The notes beneath the pieces were generated by a model, which had not been told where the DNA came from, made no database searches, and was given only the letters and a program-made list of their open reading frames with translations. The position numbers and the translations under genes are program-made. DNA of 64,000 nt from Bacteroidales bacterium (GTDB lineage: Bacteria > Bacteroidota > Bacteroidia > Bacteroidales > JACABE01): contig JAHEYQ010000016.1 in the NCBI GenBank assembly GCA_023251515.1, positions 1-64,000 on the forward strand, given 5' to 3'. Shown piece after piece: positions 28,144 to 38,541 of this stretch; within the stretch, counting starts at the first letter, position 1; every line of letters begins with the position of its first letter.

Positions 28144-31100
28144 TTATCTGATTAATGTTACGTGTCCATTAGCTGTCTGATATCTTCCCAAACCATCGGT
28201 ATATCTTATTTTCCAAACATAAGTACCATCAGGACAAGATTCTTTATTTCCATTCATATTACCATTCCAACCGTAATGATAATCTTCGGAACGAAACACC
28301 ATTTCGCCCCAGCGACTGAAAATCATCATCTCGAACTTTCCTTTCTCAATATCAATGCCATACACCTGAAAAACATCATTATAACCATCATTATTTGGTG
28401 TAAATGCTGAAGGTGCATAAAAAGTTGCATCTTTTAATATAATTACTCTTCTGGAAATGGTATCAATACAACCTTGGGATGTACTTATCAATAAAAAAGG
28501 ATAATAATCGCCCGGCTCTGTATATGTATGTGCAGGGTGCTGAATATGAGCCGAATCGCCATCACCAAAATACCAATTCCAATACATTACACCATTAGAA
28601 AGGTCAGTAAATTGAACTTTTGAATCAAGAACACTTGCTCTATCGGGCGAAATATCAAAATTTGCAACAGGATTCGGATATACAGAAATCATTGAAGGAA
28701 TGCTTAATGTGTTGGCACAAGTATTGTTAGATCTAACTGTAACACTGACGTTATAAATTCCGGCATTTTGATAGTAATGGGAGGTCAAATTGGAAGAAGT
28801 ATTTGCAGTTGAACCGTCTCCAAAATCCCATATCCAATTGGTAATAAATCCAGAATCAACTTGAGAACTATCTTTAAATCTTACAAAAATCGGTACACAT
28901 CCTTCAACAATATCTGAAGAAAAACTAATAGTAGGCAGTGGATGTACTTTGGTTATCTTTGTAATTGAATCAATACAGCCATTATCGGTTTTTACAATTA
29001 ATTTTACAGGATAATTACCAAAAATATTATATATCGTATTATGGTTTAATGTATTAGCCACATCTCCATTACCAAAATTCCAATTCCAACTTATAATATT
29101 TCCGCTAATAACTGAAGATAGATTTGTGAAAGTTTTATTTACACCAATACAAACACCTGAATTATCGAAGTTTGCAGTTGGTTTAGGAAAAACAATTACA
29201 GTTTTTGTAATTGAATCTTTAATTCCTCCAATTCCTGTAACTTTTAATTGAACCTGATAAGAACCGGGGTTATTATATTGATGTGTTGGATTTTGCAAAC
29301 TTGAATAAGTAGTATCGCCAAAATTCCAAATCCAGCTTAAAATCCCATTTCCCGACCCAATTATGGTGCTATCAGAAAATTTAATGCTTGAATTTTCGCA
29401 AGCAGTAGTAAAGCCAAAATCAGTTTGTATAAATGGCAAATAAACAATTACCGGATTAACAACTGTATCTTTACAACCATGAGTATCAGTTATTATCAGT
29501 CTTACATTAAACGTATCGGCAGTTGGATAATTATAAGTCGGATTTTGAAGATTTGAAGTACCGATGCTATCACCAAAATTCCAATTCCAATTGTTAATTG
29601 ATACATTTGCAGCTATAGAAGTATTAGTAAATGAAGTTGTTGCAGGAAATTGAGTTGGTGGTACTGTAAAACCTGCAATAGGAAGTGAATATACTACAAT
29701 ATTTCTAATAATTGATTTGGAACAGCTATGAGCATCTGTAACAATTAGTGATACCAGATAGTTCCCCGGATTTGAATAAACATGAATAGGATTTATCAGA
29801 TTTGAAGTGGGTGTATTATCTCCAAAATCCCATAAATAACTTATATTCAGATTGCTGAACGACTGTGATAAATTAGTAAAATGAGTAGGTAAACCAAGAC
29901 AAACCGAATCTGCCTTAAAGTTTGCAATTGGGATAGTATCAACTTGTATTGCCTTTGAAATGGAATCTTTACAACCCATTTGATTTGTTACCAATAATTT
30001 AGCTAAATATATGCCATGATTTTGATATGTATAAAACGGATGTTGTAAGATAGAAGTTCCTATATTGTCACCAAATTTCCAACTCCATGAATTATTGGCA
30101 CTTCCATGATTTACAGAAGTGTTGGTAAATATAGTCTGACTTCCCTGACAAACTGTTGTATTTGTAAAATTTGCCTGAGGCAAAGAATCAATTGTAACTG
30201 TATGAATTACTGTATCAATACATTGGTTTGCATTTTTAATAATCAGACTTACAAAATAATTTTTGGGATTTGTATAATAATGACTTGGATTCTGGAAATT
30301 AGAAATTGCTGTTAAATCGCCAAAATTCCAGATGCGGTTGATGATATTACTTCCATTTCCAAAAGACAAATCAGTAAATTTGGTAGAATCATGAAAACAA
30401 GTTTGAGAATATGTAAAATTTGCTTGAGGTAGTGGAAAAATTGTCAGATTTCTACTGGTATTTCCAACACATCCACGACTATCAGTAATTGATAGTGTAG
30501 CGGTATAATTTCCTGAGTTTTGATACAAATGTGAAGGATTCAATACATTACTGCTTCCACCATCACCAAAACTCCACAATTTGTTTACAATAGGATAACC
30601 AACAATTACAGAAGTATCTGTAAAATTACTGCTAAGATTAAGACAGTTATCTTGAACACTGAAAGCAGCATGCGGAGTTGGGTAAACTTCAATATTTCTT
30701 ACAGCTGTATCAGAACACGCATTATTACTTATAAGCAGACTGATACTATAATTCCCTGAACTAGAATAAGAATGTGAAATATTTGGAGTATAAAGACTTG
30801 GATTTGCAATAAATAATGAATCGCCATCACCGAATTTCCATTTCCAATTATTTATAAAACTTGACTGACTAACTGATGTATCTGTAATAATTACAGGAAA
30901 TCCTTCACAAACATTACTAACCTGAAAACCAGCAATCGGACGGGGAATAATTTCTACACTTTTTTGAACTGAATCAATGCAACCATTGGCATTTTCAACT
31001 ATCAATTTTGTAATATAATTTACTGAGTTAGCATATAAGTGAGATGAATTAACTGAATTTGAATTAAATCCATCTCCAAAATTCCAATAATTATTTATTA

Positions 31101-34100
31101 TTGCAGTAGTACTGTAGCTATTATTAGCAAAATGTGTAGAATCACCTAAACATGCAAAATCTGAAATAAAATCAGCAATAGGTTTGGCATTTACTTTCAC
31201 ATTATGATGTATGGTTTCTACACAACCGGCAGTATCCACAACAGTTAGACTTACAATGTAAATACCCGGATTTTGATAAATATGTTGTGGATTGTGAATT
31301 GTTGATGTTGAACCATCTCCAAAATTCCATAACCATGTAGTTATCTGAGTAGTAGGAATTAAAAAACTATCAACAAAATGTGTAGCCACACCTAAGCATA
31401 CTGTATCACCATAAAACTCATAAGTCATTGATGGATTAACATAAATCTGTTTACTAAAACTTCCTTGGCATCCATTTGAATTTCCGACAGTTAGCATTAC
31501 ATTGAAGGTATCAACTGCAGTATAAAAATGTACAGGATTTTGCATTGAAGAAGAATAAGAATCTCCAAAATTCCATTGCCAGCTTGAATTAGAAGTACCA
31601 TGAGGAATTGAAATGTCTGTAAAATTAATCAAACCTCCGGCGCAATTACCATGATATATAAAATTTACTTCAGGTATTGAATCTACTGTAACCGGAAGTG
31701 TTTTACTGGCAGAACACCCATTAACATCTGTAACTGTTAATGCTGTATTATAAACGCCCCATCCCGGAAAAAGAAATGTTGGATTTTGTGCAGTTGATGC
31801 TCCAATACCACCAAAATCCCAATTCCATGCAGATAATGAACCTCCATTACAATATGTTGAATCTGTAAATATTGTATTTATCCCCATACAACTTGTATCA
31901 GCTCTGAAATGCACAACAGGTTGTGGATGAACCAACAACTGATGATATACTGTATCTTTACAGCCTAATGTATCTGTTGCTATTAAACTTACGTTAAACA
32001 AAGTATTAGTTAACACATTAGTATAAGCGTAAACTGGTGATTGCAAATTACTTGAACCAATTCCATTTCCAAAATTCCAGTCCCATGCAACTATATTTCC
32101 TGCAAAACTTTGTGAAATATCAATAAGTTGAACAGCCGAATTATTACAAACTGTATCGCTGATAAAATTTGCATTAACGGGCGGATAAATTGTAATCTGT
32201 TTACTAACAGTATCTTTGCACCCAAAAACATCTGTTACAATTAATGTAACAATATAATTTGTTGTAGTATTTACGATAGAATACTGATGTTGTGGGTTTT
32301 GTAAAGCAGAAATAATACTTCCATCACCAAAATTCCAAGTTCTGGTAATTATTTGCCCCCCTATTGCCTGAGACGTATCTGTAAATTGAGTGGGGAAACC
32401 TGAACATGATTGAGAAAAACTAAATCCAGCAATTGGTTGTGGATGAATAACCACAGGAATGCTTACGTTTGATTTACAAGCATTTGTATCAATAACGTCC
32501 AGATTTACATTATATTGTAATATACCTGAACTATATGAATATGTGTAAAATGGATTTTTTAAAACAGAATTTCCCAAACTATCACCAAAATTCCATTTCC
32601 AATGAGTAATTGTTCCCCCTGTCGATATGGAAGAATCAGAAAAATATGTAACAAAACCAATACATGCTGTATCATAGCTAAAATTAGCAACAGGTAACTG
32701 GTTTATTTTTAAAGATTTACTGCTATCATTTGCACAACCGTTCGAATTTACAACATTTAGATTTACAGTATAATTTCCTGCATTAAGGTATAAATGTGAA
32801 GGATTTTGAAAATTGCTTACATTTCCATCACCAAAATTCCAAATCCAAGAAATAATAGAAGCTGTTGAAGCTGTGGATATATCTGTAAAAAAGCTGGTAT
32901 CATTAAAACAAACAGAGGGAGAAATAAAGTCAACTCTTGGAAGTGAATCAACTACAACAACATAAGCGATACTATCTTTGCAGGAATTATTATCTGTAAC
33001 AATTAAAACTGCATTAAACTCACCCTCAGAAATATACTGATGCTGTGGATTTTGCATTACAGAAATTTGACCATCGCCAAACTTCCAGTTCCATTGATTT
33101 ATCAGACCTCCGCTCGAAACTGAACTATCAATAAAAGAAGTCTGCAGCCCGAAACAAACAGTATCTGAAAAATAATCAGCTATTGGATTGCTATTTACAA
33201 CTGCAATATGTGAAATACTATCAATACTGCCATTGATATCTGTAATTATCAACTTAACAATGTAACTACCTGTATTAGTGTATTTATGACTTGGATTTTG
33301 TAAACTTAAAGTATCTCCATCTCCAAAATTCCAATGCCATGAAATAACATTTCCTCCCAAACTCGATGAATTATCATAGAAATGAGAACTATCACCCAAA
33401 CAAACAGCAGCAACTGTAAAATCAGGGTCGGGCAAAGGATAAACTATAACATTCTGAATTACTGTATCTTCACAACCATTACTATTGATTACAACCAGAC
33501 TTACATTAAATGTATCTGCCTGTAAATATATATGTTGTGGATTTTGCAAATTACTTAAGTTACCATCTCCAAAATCCCATTGCCAACTAATTATATTTGC
33601 TGAATTTGCTGAAGAATTATCTGTAAAAACATTAGTTCCTCCAATAGTTACGTTATTTGCAGAAAAACCGGCAATTGGCAATGAATGAACTAAAACGATA
33701 TGAATAACAGAATCGCTACAGCCATAAAAATTGTGCACAATTAAACTTACATCAAAATTTCCTGATTGCAAATATAAATGTGAAGGATTTGCAATATTTG
33801 AAAAAGTAGAATCTCCGAAATTCCAGCTCCAATTGCTCACAAAACCCGAAGAATCAAAGCTGTTATTAGTAAAAATAATTGCATTTCCCAAACAATTGGT
33901 ATCAAAACTGAAATTTGAAATTGGTAATGGAGAAATATAAATACTTTTTATTGTATCAGCTTCACACAGATTTGTATCTGTAACATGAAGACTAATATTG
34001 AAATTGCCAGAATTTAGATATGTATGATTTGGACTTTGTAAAGTGTCTGTATTTCCATCACCAAAATTCCATAACCATTTAACAGCCTGACTTATAGTGT

Positions 34101-37100
34101 CATTGTCAGAAAATGTCAAAATATTATTTACGCAAACAGAATTGAGTGAAAAATCAGGAACAGGAAGATTGTGAATTAAAACTGAAATTGTTGTATCATT
34201 ACTACATCCGTTTGATTTTGTAACATTCAAATTCACATTAAATGAACCTGAATTTAAATATGTGTGCTGAGTATTCTGAATAGAATCTGTATTTCCATCA
34301 CCAAAATTCCAAAGCCAACTATTAATAGTTGCACCACTTGTAGTAGATAAATCATTGAAAACATTCAAATTACCTAAACATACATTGTATGCAGAAAAAT
34401 TAGCTTGCGGAATAGTATCAATTCTAACAAGTTTCAAAACAGAATCAGAACAGCCATAAGCATTTGTAATTATCAGATTTGCAGCAAAAAATCCTGCATT
34501 ATTATAAAGATGCAAAGGATTAGAATCTGTGGAATTCGTTAAATCCCCAAAATTCCAACTCCATGCAGATATTATTGATGTTGAATCAGTTGAAAGATCT
34601 ATAAAATTTGTAGAATCACCATAGCAAACAGTATCAAAACTAAAATTTGCAATTGGTAATGGACTTATAAAAACATTTTGAATTGTATCTCCTTTACAAC
34701 CATAAACATCAGTTACAGAGAGATTAACGTTATAATTACCTGAGGAATTATATGTATATAAAGGACTTACAAGATTGCTGCTATCATTATTTACTCCAAA
34801 ATTCCAATTCCAATTAACAAAAGAAGGATTTGCTGTTGCAATATTAAAACCAGCAGTTTGACCTATACATGGATGAGTAACAGAAAAAGAAGGCTGAGGT
34901 AAATTTCTGACTATTATAGACAAACTACTATCCTTACTGCAACCATTAGCATCAATAACATTCAAATTAACAATGTAATTTCCAGCACTTTGATACAGAT
35001 GAAACGGATTTAATAATGTATCAGAATTACCATCTCCAAAATTCCAGTTCCAAGCAATCAGATTAGAATTTACAGAACCTGACAGATTGGTAAAAGATGT
35101 TGTATCTCCTTGACAAACTGTATCAAAACTAAAATTTGAAAAAGGAAGACTATTTAAAATTACGGTTTTTGTAATGGAATCAATGCAGCTATTAACATTA
35201 CTAACTTTTAAAGTTACGTTATAAATAGCCAGATTAGAGAAAGTGTGATCAGGATTAGAATTTGCAGAAAAATTTCCATCTCCAAAATTCCATGAATAAT
35301 TACTAATTGGAACTCCCTGATCTGAAGATGTATTTGTGAAATGTGTGATATTTCCAAAACAAGCGGTATCGAAACTGAAATTTGCAATTGGAACCGGACC
35401 AAGATAAATATTGATTGTAGTATCATCTACACAAGCATTAACATCAGTAACTTGCAGATTTACAGGATAAGTTCCGGTTCCGGAATAAATATAAGTTGTG
35501 TCAAAATGAATACAGCTGCCCACCCCATCACCCATATTCCATTGATATGCAATAAGATTCCCTCCTATTCCAAGCGAATTATTTGTAAAAATTCTTTGAT
35601 ATCCGGAACAAATGGTATCAGTATAAAATGAAGCAATAGGGTTTGCAAAAACTTTAACTATAATTGTGGTATCTTTCTTGCAATTATTACTATTATAAAC
35701 ACTTAGCTTAACATTATAATTCCCGGTATTTTGAAACAAATGAACGGGATGTATCAAAACAGAAGAAGATCCATCACCAAAATCCCAAACCACAGAATTT
35801 ATACTATCAGAATTAGGAAGACTCAGATTTGTAAAAAAAGTAGTATCGCCCAAACATTTATTTGAATATTTAAAATTTGCTTTTGGTAATGAATCAACAG
35901 TTATTGTGTCATATTTAATATCTTCGCAACTTAAACTACTGATTATAATGTGTTTAACAATATATTTTCCCGGATTTTGATATAAATGTGATGGATTTAA
36001 TTGAGTTGATGTTGATCCATCACCAAAATTCCAATTTACAGAATTAATTGTACCACCGGGAGTTAAAGAAAGATTAATAAAATGAATTGAATCGCCCAAA
36101 CAAACTGTATCGAAACTAAAATCAGCATAAGTTTCAAAAACATAAACTTTTACTGAATCTATTGTGCTTCCGCAACCCGGTTTTCCGGTAGAAGCAGGTG
36201 ATGTATTTTCTGCAGTTAGTGATACATTATAAACTCCAGCTTGAGTATATGTATGTGATATTCCTGGAGTTGGACTATTTAAAGCTGCCAAAACAGTTGT
36301 AGAAAATGAATCCCCAAAATTCCATGTATAAAGCGTACGGGGATTAGCAGCGCAAAAGTTTGGCAGAGTTAAATTTTGAAAAACGGCCGGATTACCCACA
36401 CAAACAGAATCTATTGCAATATTTACATTGGATTGAGGAGGAGCATATACCTCAACAGGGCCGTAACTTTTAAAAGGAGTACCGCATTCATTTTTTGTTG
36501 TAAGTATAATATTATAAGGTTGTTGCAAATTATTTATACAAGTAGTTGAAGTATATGTATGATAAAGTGTATCGCCAGGCAGTGAACCAATTGGTAATGT
36601 GTCAATTGTATTATCGCCCCAATTTATATATGTAATAGTATTGGAAGTAATTCCGGAACTATTATTAATTGTATATACATTAAAAGGAACACATCCAGCA
36701 CTAAATGGCAGAGAAGAAAACTCTGGCAGTGGTATTGTAATAATTTCAAAAGTATCTTTAAAAGTATTCACACAACCATTTATCCCTGTTGCTTTAATTT
36801 GTATCGGATAATTACTTATACTGTTGTAAACATGTGTAATAGGTGTAGAATTATTAAACGTTGAAGTAATTGGCAATAAGCCACCTCCATCACCCCAATT
36901 TATTTGATAATTAGAAATATCTGAAAGATTTGAATAATTATAAATAATAGCTGTATCGCTTACTGTTCCTATAATATTTTCGCACCTCCTGAAATTTCCG
37001 TTTTCTAAAAAATCAACAAATGGCTGTTGCTTAATTACTAACGGATATGTAACAGTATCAATACATCCATAAATATCTGTTGCTTCAAGTTTAATATTAA

Positions 37101-37662
37101 AAGTTTGATATCCAGTACCAATAGCCGCATTAAACCGATAAGATGGATTTATTGCGGTATTGCTTATTGCGTTATAATTAGGTCCATCTCTGAAATACCA
37201 TTTATACGACAACCCATTACCTGATGATAGATTTGTAAAAGTAATGAGCTGACTTGGACAAACACTGTCGAAATTGATAGAAAAATCAGCCAACGGGGGT
37301 GTTATTATTTGAACACTATCTGAAAATACAGAATAGCAACCAGAACTATGTACAATACTTAAAGTTACATAATAAGTGCTGTAGTTTAAATAATTATGGA
37401 GCGGATTAGCTATGGTTGAAGTTCCTCCATCACCAAAGTCCCAATTGATGGAAGTTACAGAACCACTATTAATTATAGATGTATTGGTAAATTGAATATT
37501 TTTGGTATTACAATTCTGATGAAAAATAAAATTTGCATTTAAAGTATCTGTTGAGCATGGTTGTGCTGTCCCGCTTTTAAAAGATAAAAGCAGCAATGCA
37601 AAAACAAAATATTTTGCAATACTTTTTAAATTTATACGTAGTATAAATACCATTTTAAACAA
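28144..37662 (-). CDS. Giant cell-surface protein with about 36 PKD domains and gliding-type C-terminal domain
   Basis: The 3172-residue product has a signal peptide (hydrophobic stretch YFVFALLLLSF, cleavage near GTAQ) and then a train of PKD beta-sandwich modules about 85 residues long. I count 36 occurrences of the core W-N/D-F-G-D-G and near variants. The first four modules are the most divergent. The C-terminus (from APSAFTPNNDGYNDVFQVYG, then MIFSRWGEMVF, GWNGNMNG and CPDGTYVWKI) is a gliding-motility-associated, type-B T9SS sorting domain. The protein is therefore exported by T9SS and probably extends from the surface as an adhesin or matrix protein. No catalytic domain is seen. It could also start at the Met three codons in. 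Regular repeats make it prone to recombination. Confidence 0.93.
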   Translation of the reverse strand: MFKMVFILRINLKSIAKYFVFALLLLSFKSGTAQPCSTDTLNANFIFHQNCNTKNIQFTNTSIINSGSVTSINWDFGDGGTSTIANPLHNYLNYSTYYVTLSIVHSSGCYSVFSDSVQIITPPLADFSINFDSVCPSQLITFTNLSSGNGLSYKWYFRDGPNYNAISNTAINPSYRFNAAIGTGYQTFNIKLEATDIYGCIDTVTYPLVIKQQPFVDFLENGNFRRCENIIGTVSDTAIIYNYSNLSDISNYQINWGDGGGLLPITSTFNNSTPITHVYNSISNYPIQIKATGINGCVNTFKDTFEIITIPLPEFSSLPFSAGCVPFNVYTINNSSGITSNTITYINWGDNTIDTLPIGSLPGDTLYHTYTSTTCINNLQQPYNIILTTKNECGTPFKSYGPVEVYAPPQSNVNIAIDSVCVGNPAVFQNLTLPNFCAANPRTLYTWNFGDSFSTTVLAALNSPTPGISHTYTQAGVYNVSLTAENTSPASTGKPGCGSTIDSVKVYVFETYADFSFDTVCLGDSIHFINLSLTPGGTINSVNWNFGDGSTSTQLNPSHLYQNPGKYIVKHIIISSLSCEDIKYDTITVDSLPKANFKYSNKCLGDTTFFTNLSLPNSDSINSVVWDFGDGSSSVLIHPVHLFQNTGNYNVKLSVYNSNNCKKDTTIIVKVFANPIASFYTDTICSGYQRIFTNNSLGIGGNLIAYQWNMGDGVGSCIHFDTTYIYSGTGTYPVNLQVTDVNACVDDTTINIYLGPVPIANFSFDTACFGNITHFTNTSSDQGVPISNYSWNFGDGNFSANSNPDHTFSNLAIYNVTLKVSNVNSCIDSITKTVILNSLPFSNFSFDTVCQGDTTSFTNLSGSVNSNLIAWNWNFGDGNSDTLLNPFHLYQSAGNYIVNLNVIDANGCSKDSSLSIIVRNLPQPSFSVTHPCIGQTAGFNIATANPSFVNWNWNFGVNNDSSNLVSPLYTYNSSGNYNVNLSVTDVYGCKGDTIQNVFISPLPIANFSFDTVCYGDSTNFIDLSTDSTSIISAWSWNFGDLTNSTDSNPLHLYNNAGFFAANLIITNAYGCSDSVLKLVRIDTIPQANFSAYNVCLGNLNVFNDLSTTSGATINSWLWNFGDGNTDSIQNTQHTYLNSGSFNVNLNVTKSNGCSNDTTISVLIHNLPVPDFSLNSVCVNNILTFSDNDTISQAVKWLWNFGDGNTDTLQSPNHTYLNSGNFNISLHVTDTNLCEADTIKSIYISPLPISNFSFDTNCLGNAIIFTNNSFDSSGFVSNWSWNFGDSTFSNIANPSHLYLQSGNFDVSLIVHNFYGCSDSVIHIVLVHSLPIAGFSANNVTIGGTNVFTDNSSANSANIISWQWDFGDGNLSNLQNPQHIYLQADTFNVSLVVINSNGCEDTVIQNVIVYPLPDPDFTVAAVCLGDSSHFYDNSSSLGGNVISWHWNFGDGDTLSLQNPSHKYTNTGSYIVKLIITDINGSIDSISHIAVVNSNPIADYFSDTVCFGLQTSFIDSSVSSGGLINQWNWKFGDGQISVMQNPQHQYISEGEFNAVLIVTDNNSCKDSIAYVVVVDSLPRVDFISPSVCFNDTSFFTDISTASTASIISWIWNFGDGNVSNFQNPSHLYLNAGNYTVNLNVVNSNGCANDSSKSLKINQLPVANFSYDTACIGFVTYFSDSSISTGGTITHWKWNFGDSLGNSVLKNPFYTYSYSSGILQYNVNLDVIDTNACKSNVSIPVVIHPQPIAGFSFSQSCSGFPTQFTDTSQAIGGQIITRTWNFGDGSIISALQNPQHQYSIVNTTTNYIVTLIVTDVFGCKDTVSKQITIYPPVNANFISDTVCNNSAVQLIDISQSFAGNIVAWDWNFGNGIGSSNLQSPVYAYTNVLTNTLFNVSLIATDTLGCKDTVYHQLLVHPQPVVHFRADTSCMGINTIFTDSTYCNGGSLSAWNWDFGGIGASTAQNPTFLFPGWGVYNTALTVTDVNGCSASKTLPVTVDSIPEVNFIYHGNCAGGLINFTDISIPHGTSNSSWQWNFGDSYSSSMQNPVHFYTAVDTFNVMLTVGNSNGCQGSFSKQIYVNPSMTYEFYGDTVCLGVATHFVDSFLIPTTQITTWLWNFGDGSTSTIHNPQHIYQNPGIYIVSLTVVDTAGCVETIHHNVKVNAKPIADFISDFACLGDSTHFANNSYSTTAIINNYWNFGDGFNSNSVNSSHLYANSVNYITKLIVENANGCIDSVQKSVEIIPRPIAGFQVSNVCEGFPVIITDTSVSQSSFINNWKWKFGDGDSLFIANPSLYTPNISHSYSSSGNYSISLLISNNACSDTAVRNIEVYPTPHAAFSVQDNCLNLSSNFTDTSVIVGYPIVNKLWSFGDGGSSNVLNPSHLYQNSGNYTATLSITDSRGCVGNTSRNLTIFPLPQANFTYSQTCFHDSTKFTDLSFGNGSNIINRIWNFGDLTAISNFQNPSHYYTNPKNYFVSLIIKNANQCIDTVIHTVTIDSLPQANFTNTTVCQGSQTIFTNTSVNHGSANNSWSWKFGDNIGTSILQHPFYTYQNHGIYLAKLLVTNQMGCKDSISKAIQVDTIPIANFKADSVCLGLPTHFTNLSQSFSNLNISYLWDFGDNTPTSNLINPIHVYSNPGNYLVSLIVTDAHSCSKSIIRNIVVYSLPIAGFTVPPTQFPATTSFTNTSIAANVSINNWNWNFGDSIGTSNLQNPTYNYPTADTFNVRLIITDTHGCKDTVVNPVIVYLPFIQTDFGFTTACENSSIKFSDSTIIGSGNGILSWIWNFGDTTYSSLQNPTHQYNNPGSYQVQLKVTGIGGIKDSITKTVIVFPKPTANFDNSGVCIGVNKTFTNLSSVISGNIISWNWNFGNGDVANTLNHNTIYNIFGNYPVKLIVKTDNGCIDSITKITKVHPLPTISFSSDIVEGCVPIFVRFKDSSQVDSGFITNWIWDFGDGSTANTSSNLTSHYYQNAGIYNVSVTVRSNNTCANTLSIPSMISVYPNPVANFDISPDRASVLDSKVQFTDLSNGVMYWNWYFGDGDSAHIQHPAHTYTEPGDYYPFLLISTSQGCIDTISRRVIILKDATFYAPSAFTPNNDGYNDVFQVYGIDIEKGKFEMMIFSRWGEMVFRSEDYHYGWNGNMNGNKESCPDGTYVWKIRYTDGLGRYQTANGHVTLIR

Positions 37663-38141
37663 ATATTTGAACGTATGCTTGCTTACTTATTCTCGTAAAT
37701 TAAAATATTAATTTTATCTTTATTGTAAAGTGAAAATCATCAATTTTACAATGAACAAATATAATGAATCTTTAAATATAATGATCAATATCAATCTAAC
37801 AATCTTGTTAACAAGGTTATAAATAAGGTATTTTTTTTAAAGTTTGGAATCTCAGGAATTTAAAATTAAACTTACAAAAAACAGCTTAATTACTAACACC
37901 CGATTAACAAGCTAATTAAAATTATTGAGAAAAAAGGGTTTTATCACAATATCAGTTAAGACTTTTTTTGTTTATTAAAAAGCTATTTACAAAATTCAAA
38001 AATAAATGAATATCATATAGTTATATATATACAACGTAATTATGATAATTAAGTTTTGAGAAAAACAAAATATAAAACACATTTTTTATTATTCTAATAT
38101 ATTTTCAACTAACTTTGCAATACAAACAAAAACAAAAGTAT
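37663..38141. other. Divergent intergenic region
   Basis: About 480 AT-rich bp between the giant PKD gene and the ferredoxin gene. It holds a perfect 12-bp palindrome CTTGTTAACAAG (37804-37815) and the ferredoxin -7 box. No small ORF or RNA gene is evident. Confidence 0.5.
38110..38117 (+). promoter_or_regulatory. Putative -7 box for the ferredoxin-AOR operon
   Basis: TAACTTTG followed by C matches TAnnTTTG and lies 24 bp before the ATG at 38142, which also argues against the longer TTG-started frame at 38115. Confidence 0.5.
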
Positions 38142-38537
38142 ATGAGGTTATCAATTAAGGATGCCAAACGATGCGTTGGTTGTCAAACGTGCATGTTTGC
38201 ATGCACCAGACGTACCGGTCAGGCCGGATTATCCAATAGTTGTATCGGAATAAAATCTCAGGGAGGAATGTCAAATGGGTTTTCAGTAATTATTTGCCGA
38301 TCATGTTATAATCCACCTTGTGCAGCTGTTTGTCCTACGGGTTCATTAACAGAAAAGCCCGAAAGAGGTGTTGTTTTCAATAGTTCAAAATGCATTGGTT
38401 GTGGCAATTGTAAAAATGCCTGTGTTGTAAAAGCTGTTTTTTGGAATGAAACAGAAAATAAGCCAGCTATTTGTATTCACTGTGGCTATTGTGTTAAGTT
38501 TTGTCCTCATAATGTTTTAGAAATGATAAAGGAGTAA
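38142..38537 (+). CDS. Polyferredoxin-like 4Fe-4S protein, AOR partner
   Basis: Starting at ATG 38142 (MRLSIKDAKRCVGCQTC) the protein has 131 residues and four cysteine groups: C-x2-C-x2-C-x3-C at 11-21, a CRSCYNPPCAAVCP group, CIGCGNCKNAC and CIHCGYCVKFCP. It can therefore hold up to four [4Fe-4S] clusters. The layout matches the HycB/NrfC/DmsB-like electron-transfer subunits. It ends 4 bp before the aldehyde oxidoreductase gene, so it should be its electron carrier. Confidence 0.9.
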   Translation: MRLSIKDAKRCVGCQTCMFACTRRTGQAGLSNSCIGIKSQGGMSNGFSVIICRSCYNPPCAAVCPTGSLTEKPERGVVFNSSKCIGCGNCKNACVVKAVFWNETENKPAICIHCGYCVKFCPHNVLEMIKE

Positions 38538-38541
38538 TATT

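Noticed and set aside
33485..33940. Plus-strand ORFs inside the giant PKD gene
   Set aside because: They are antisense shadows of repeated PKD codons and recur with the module period.
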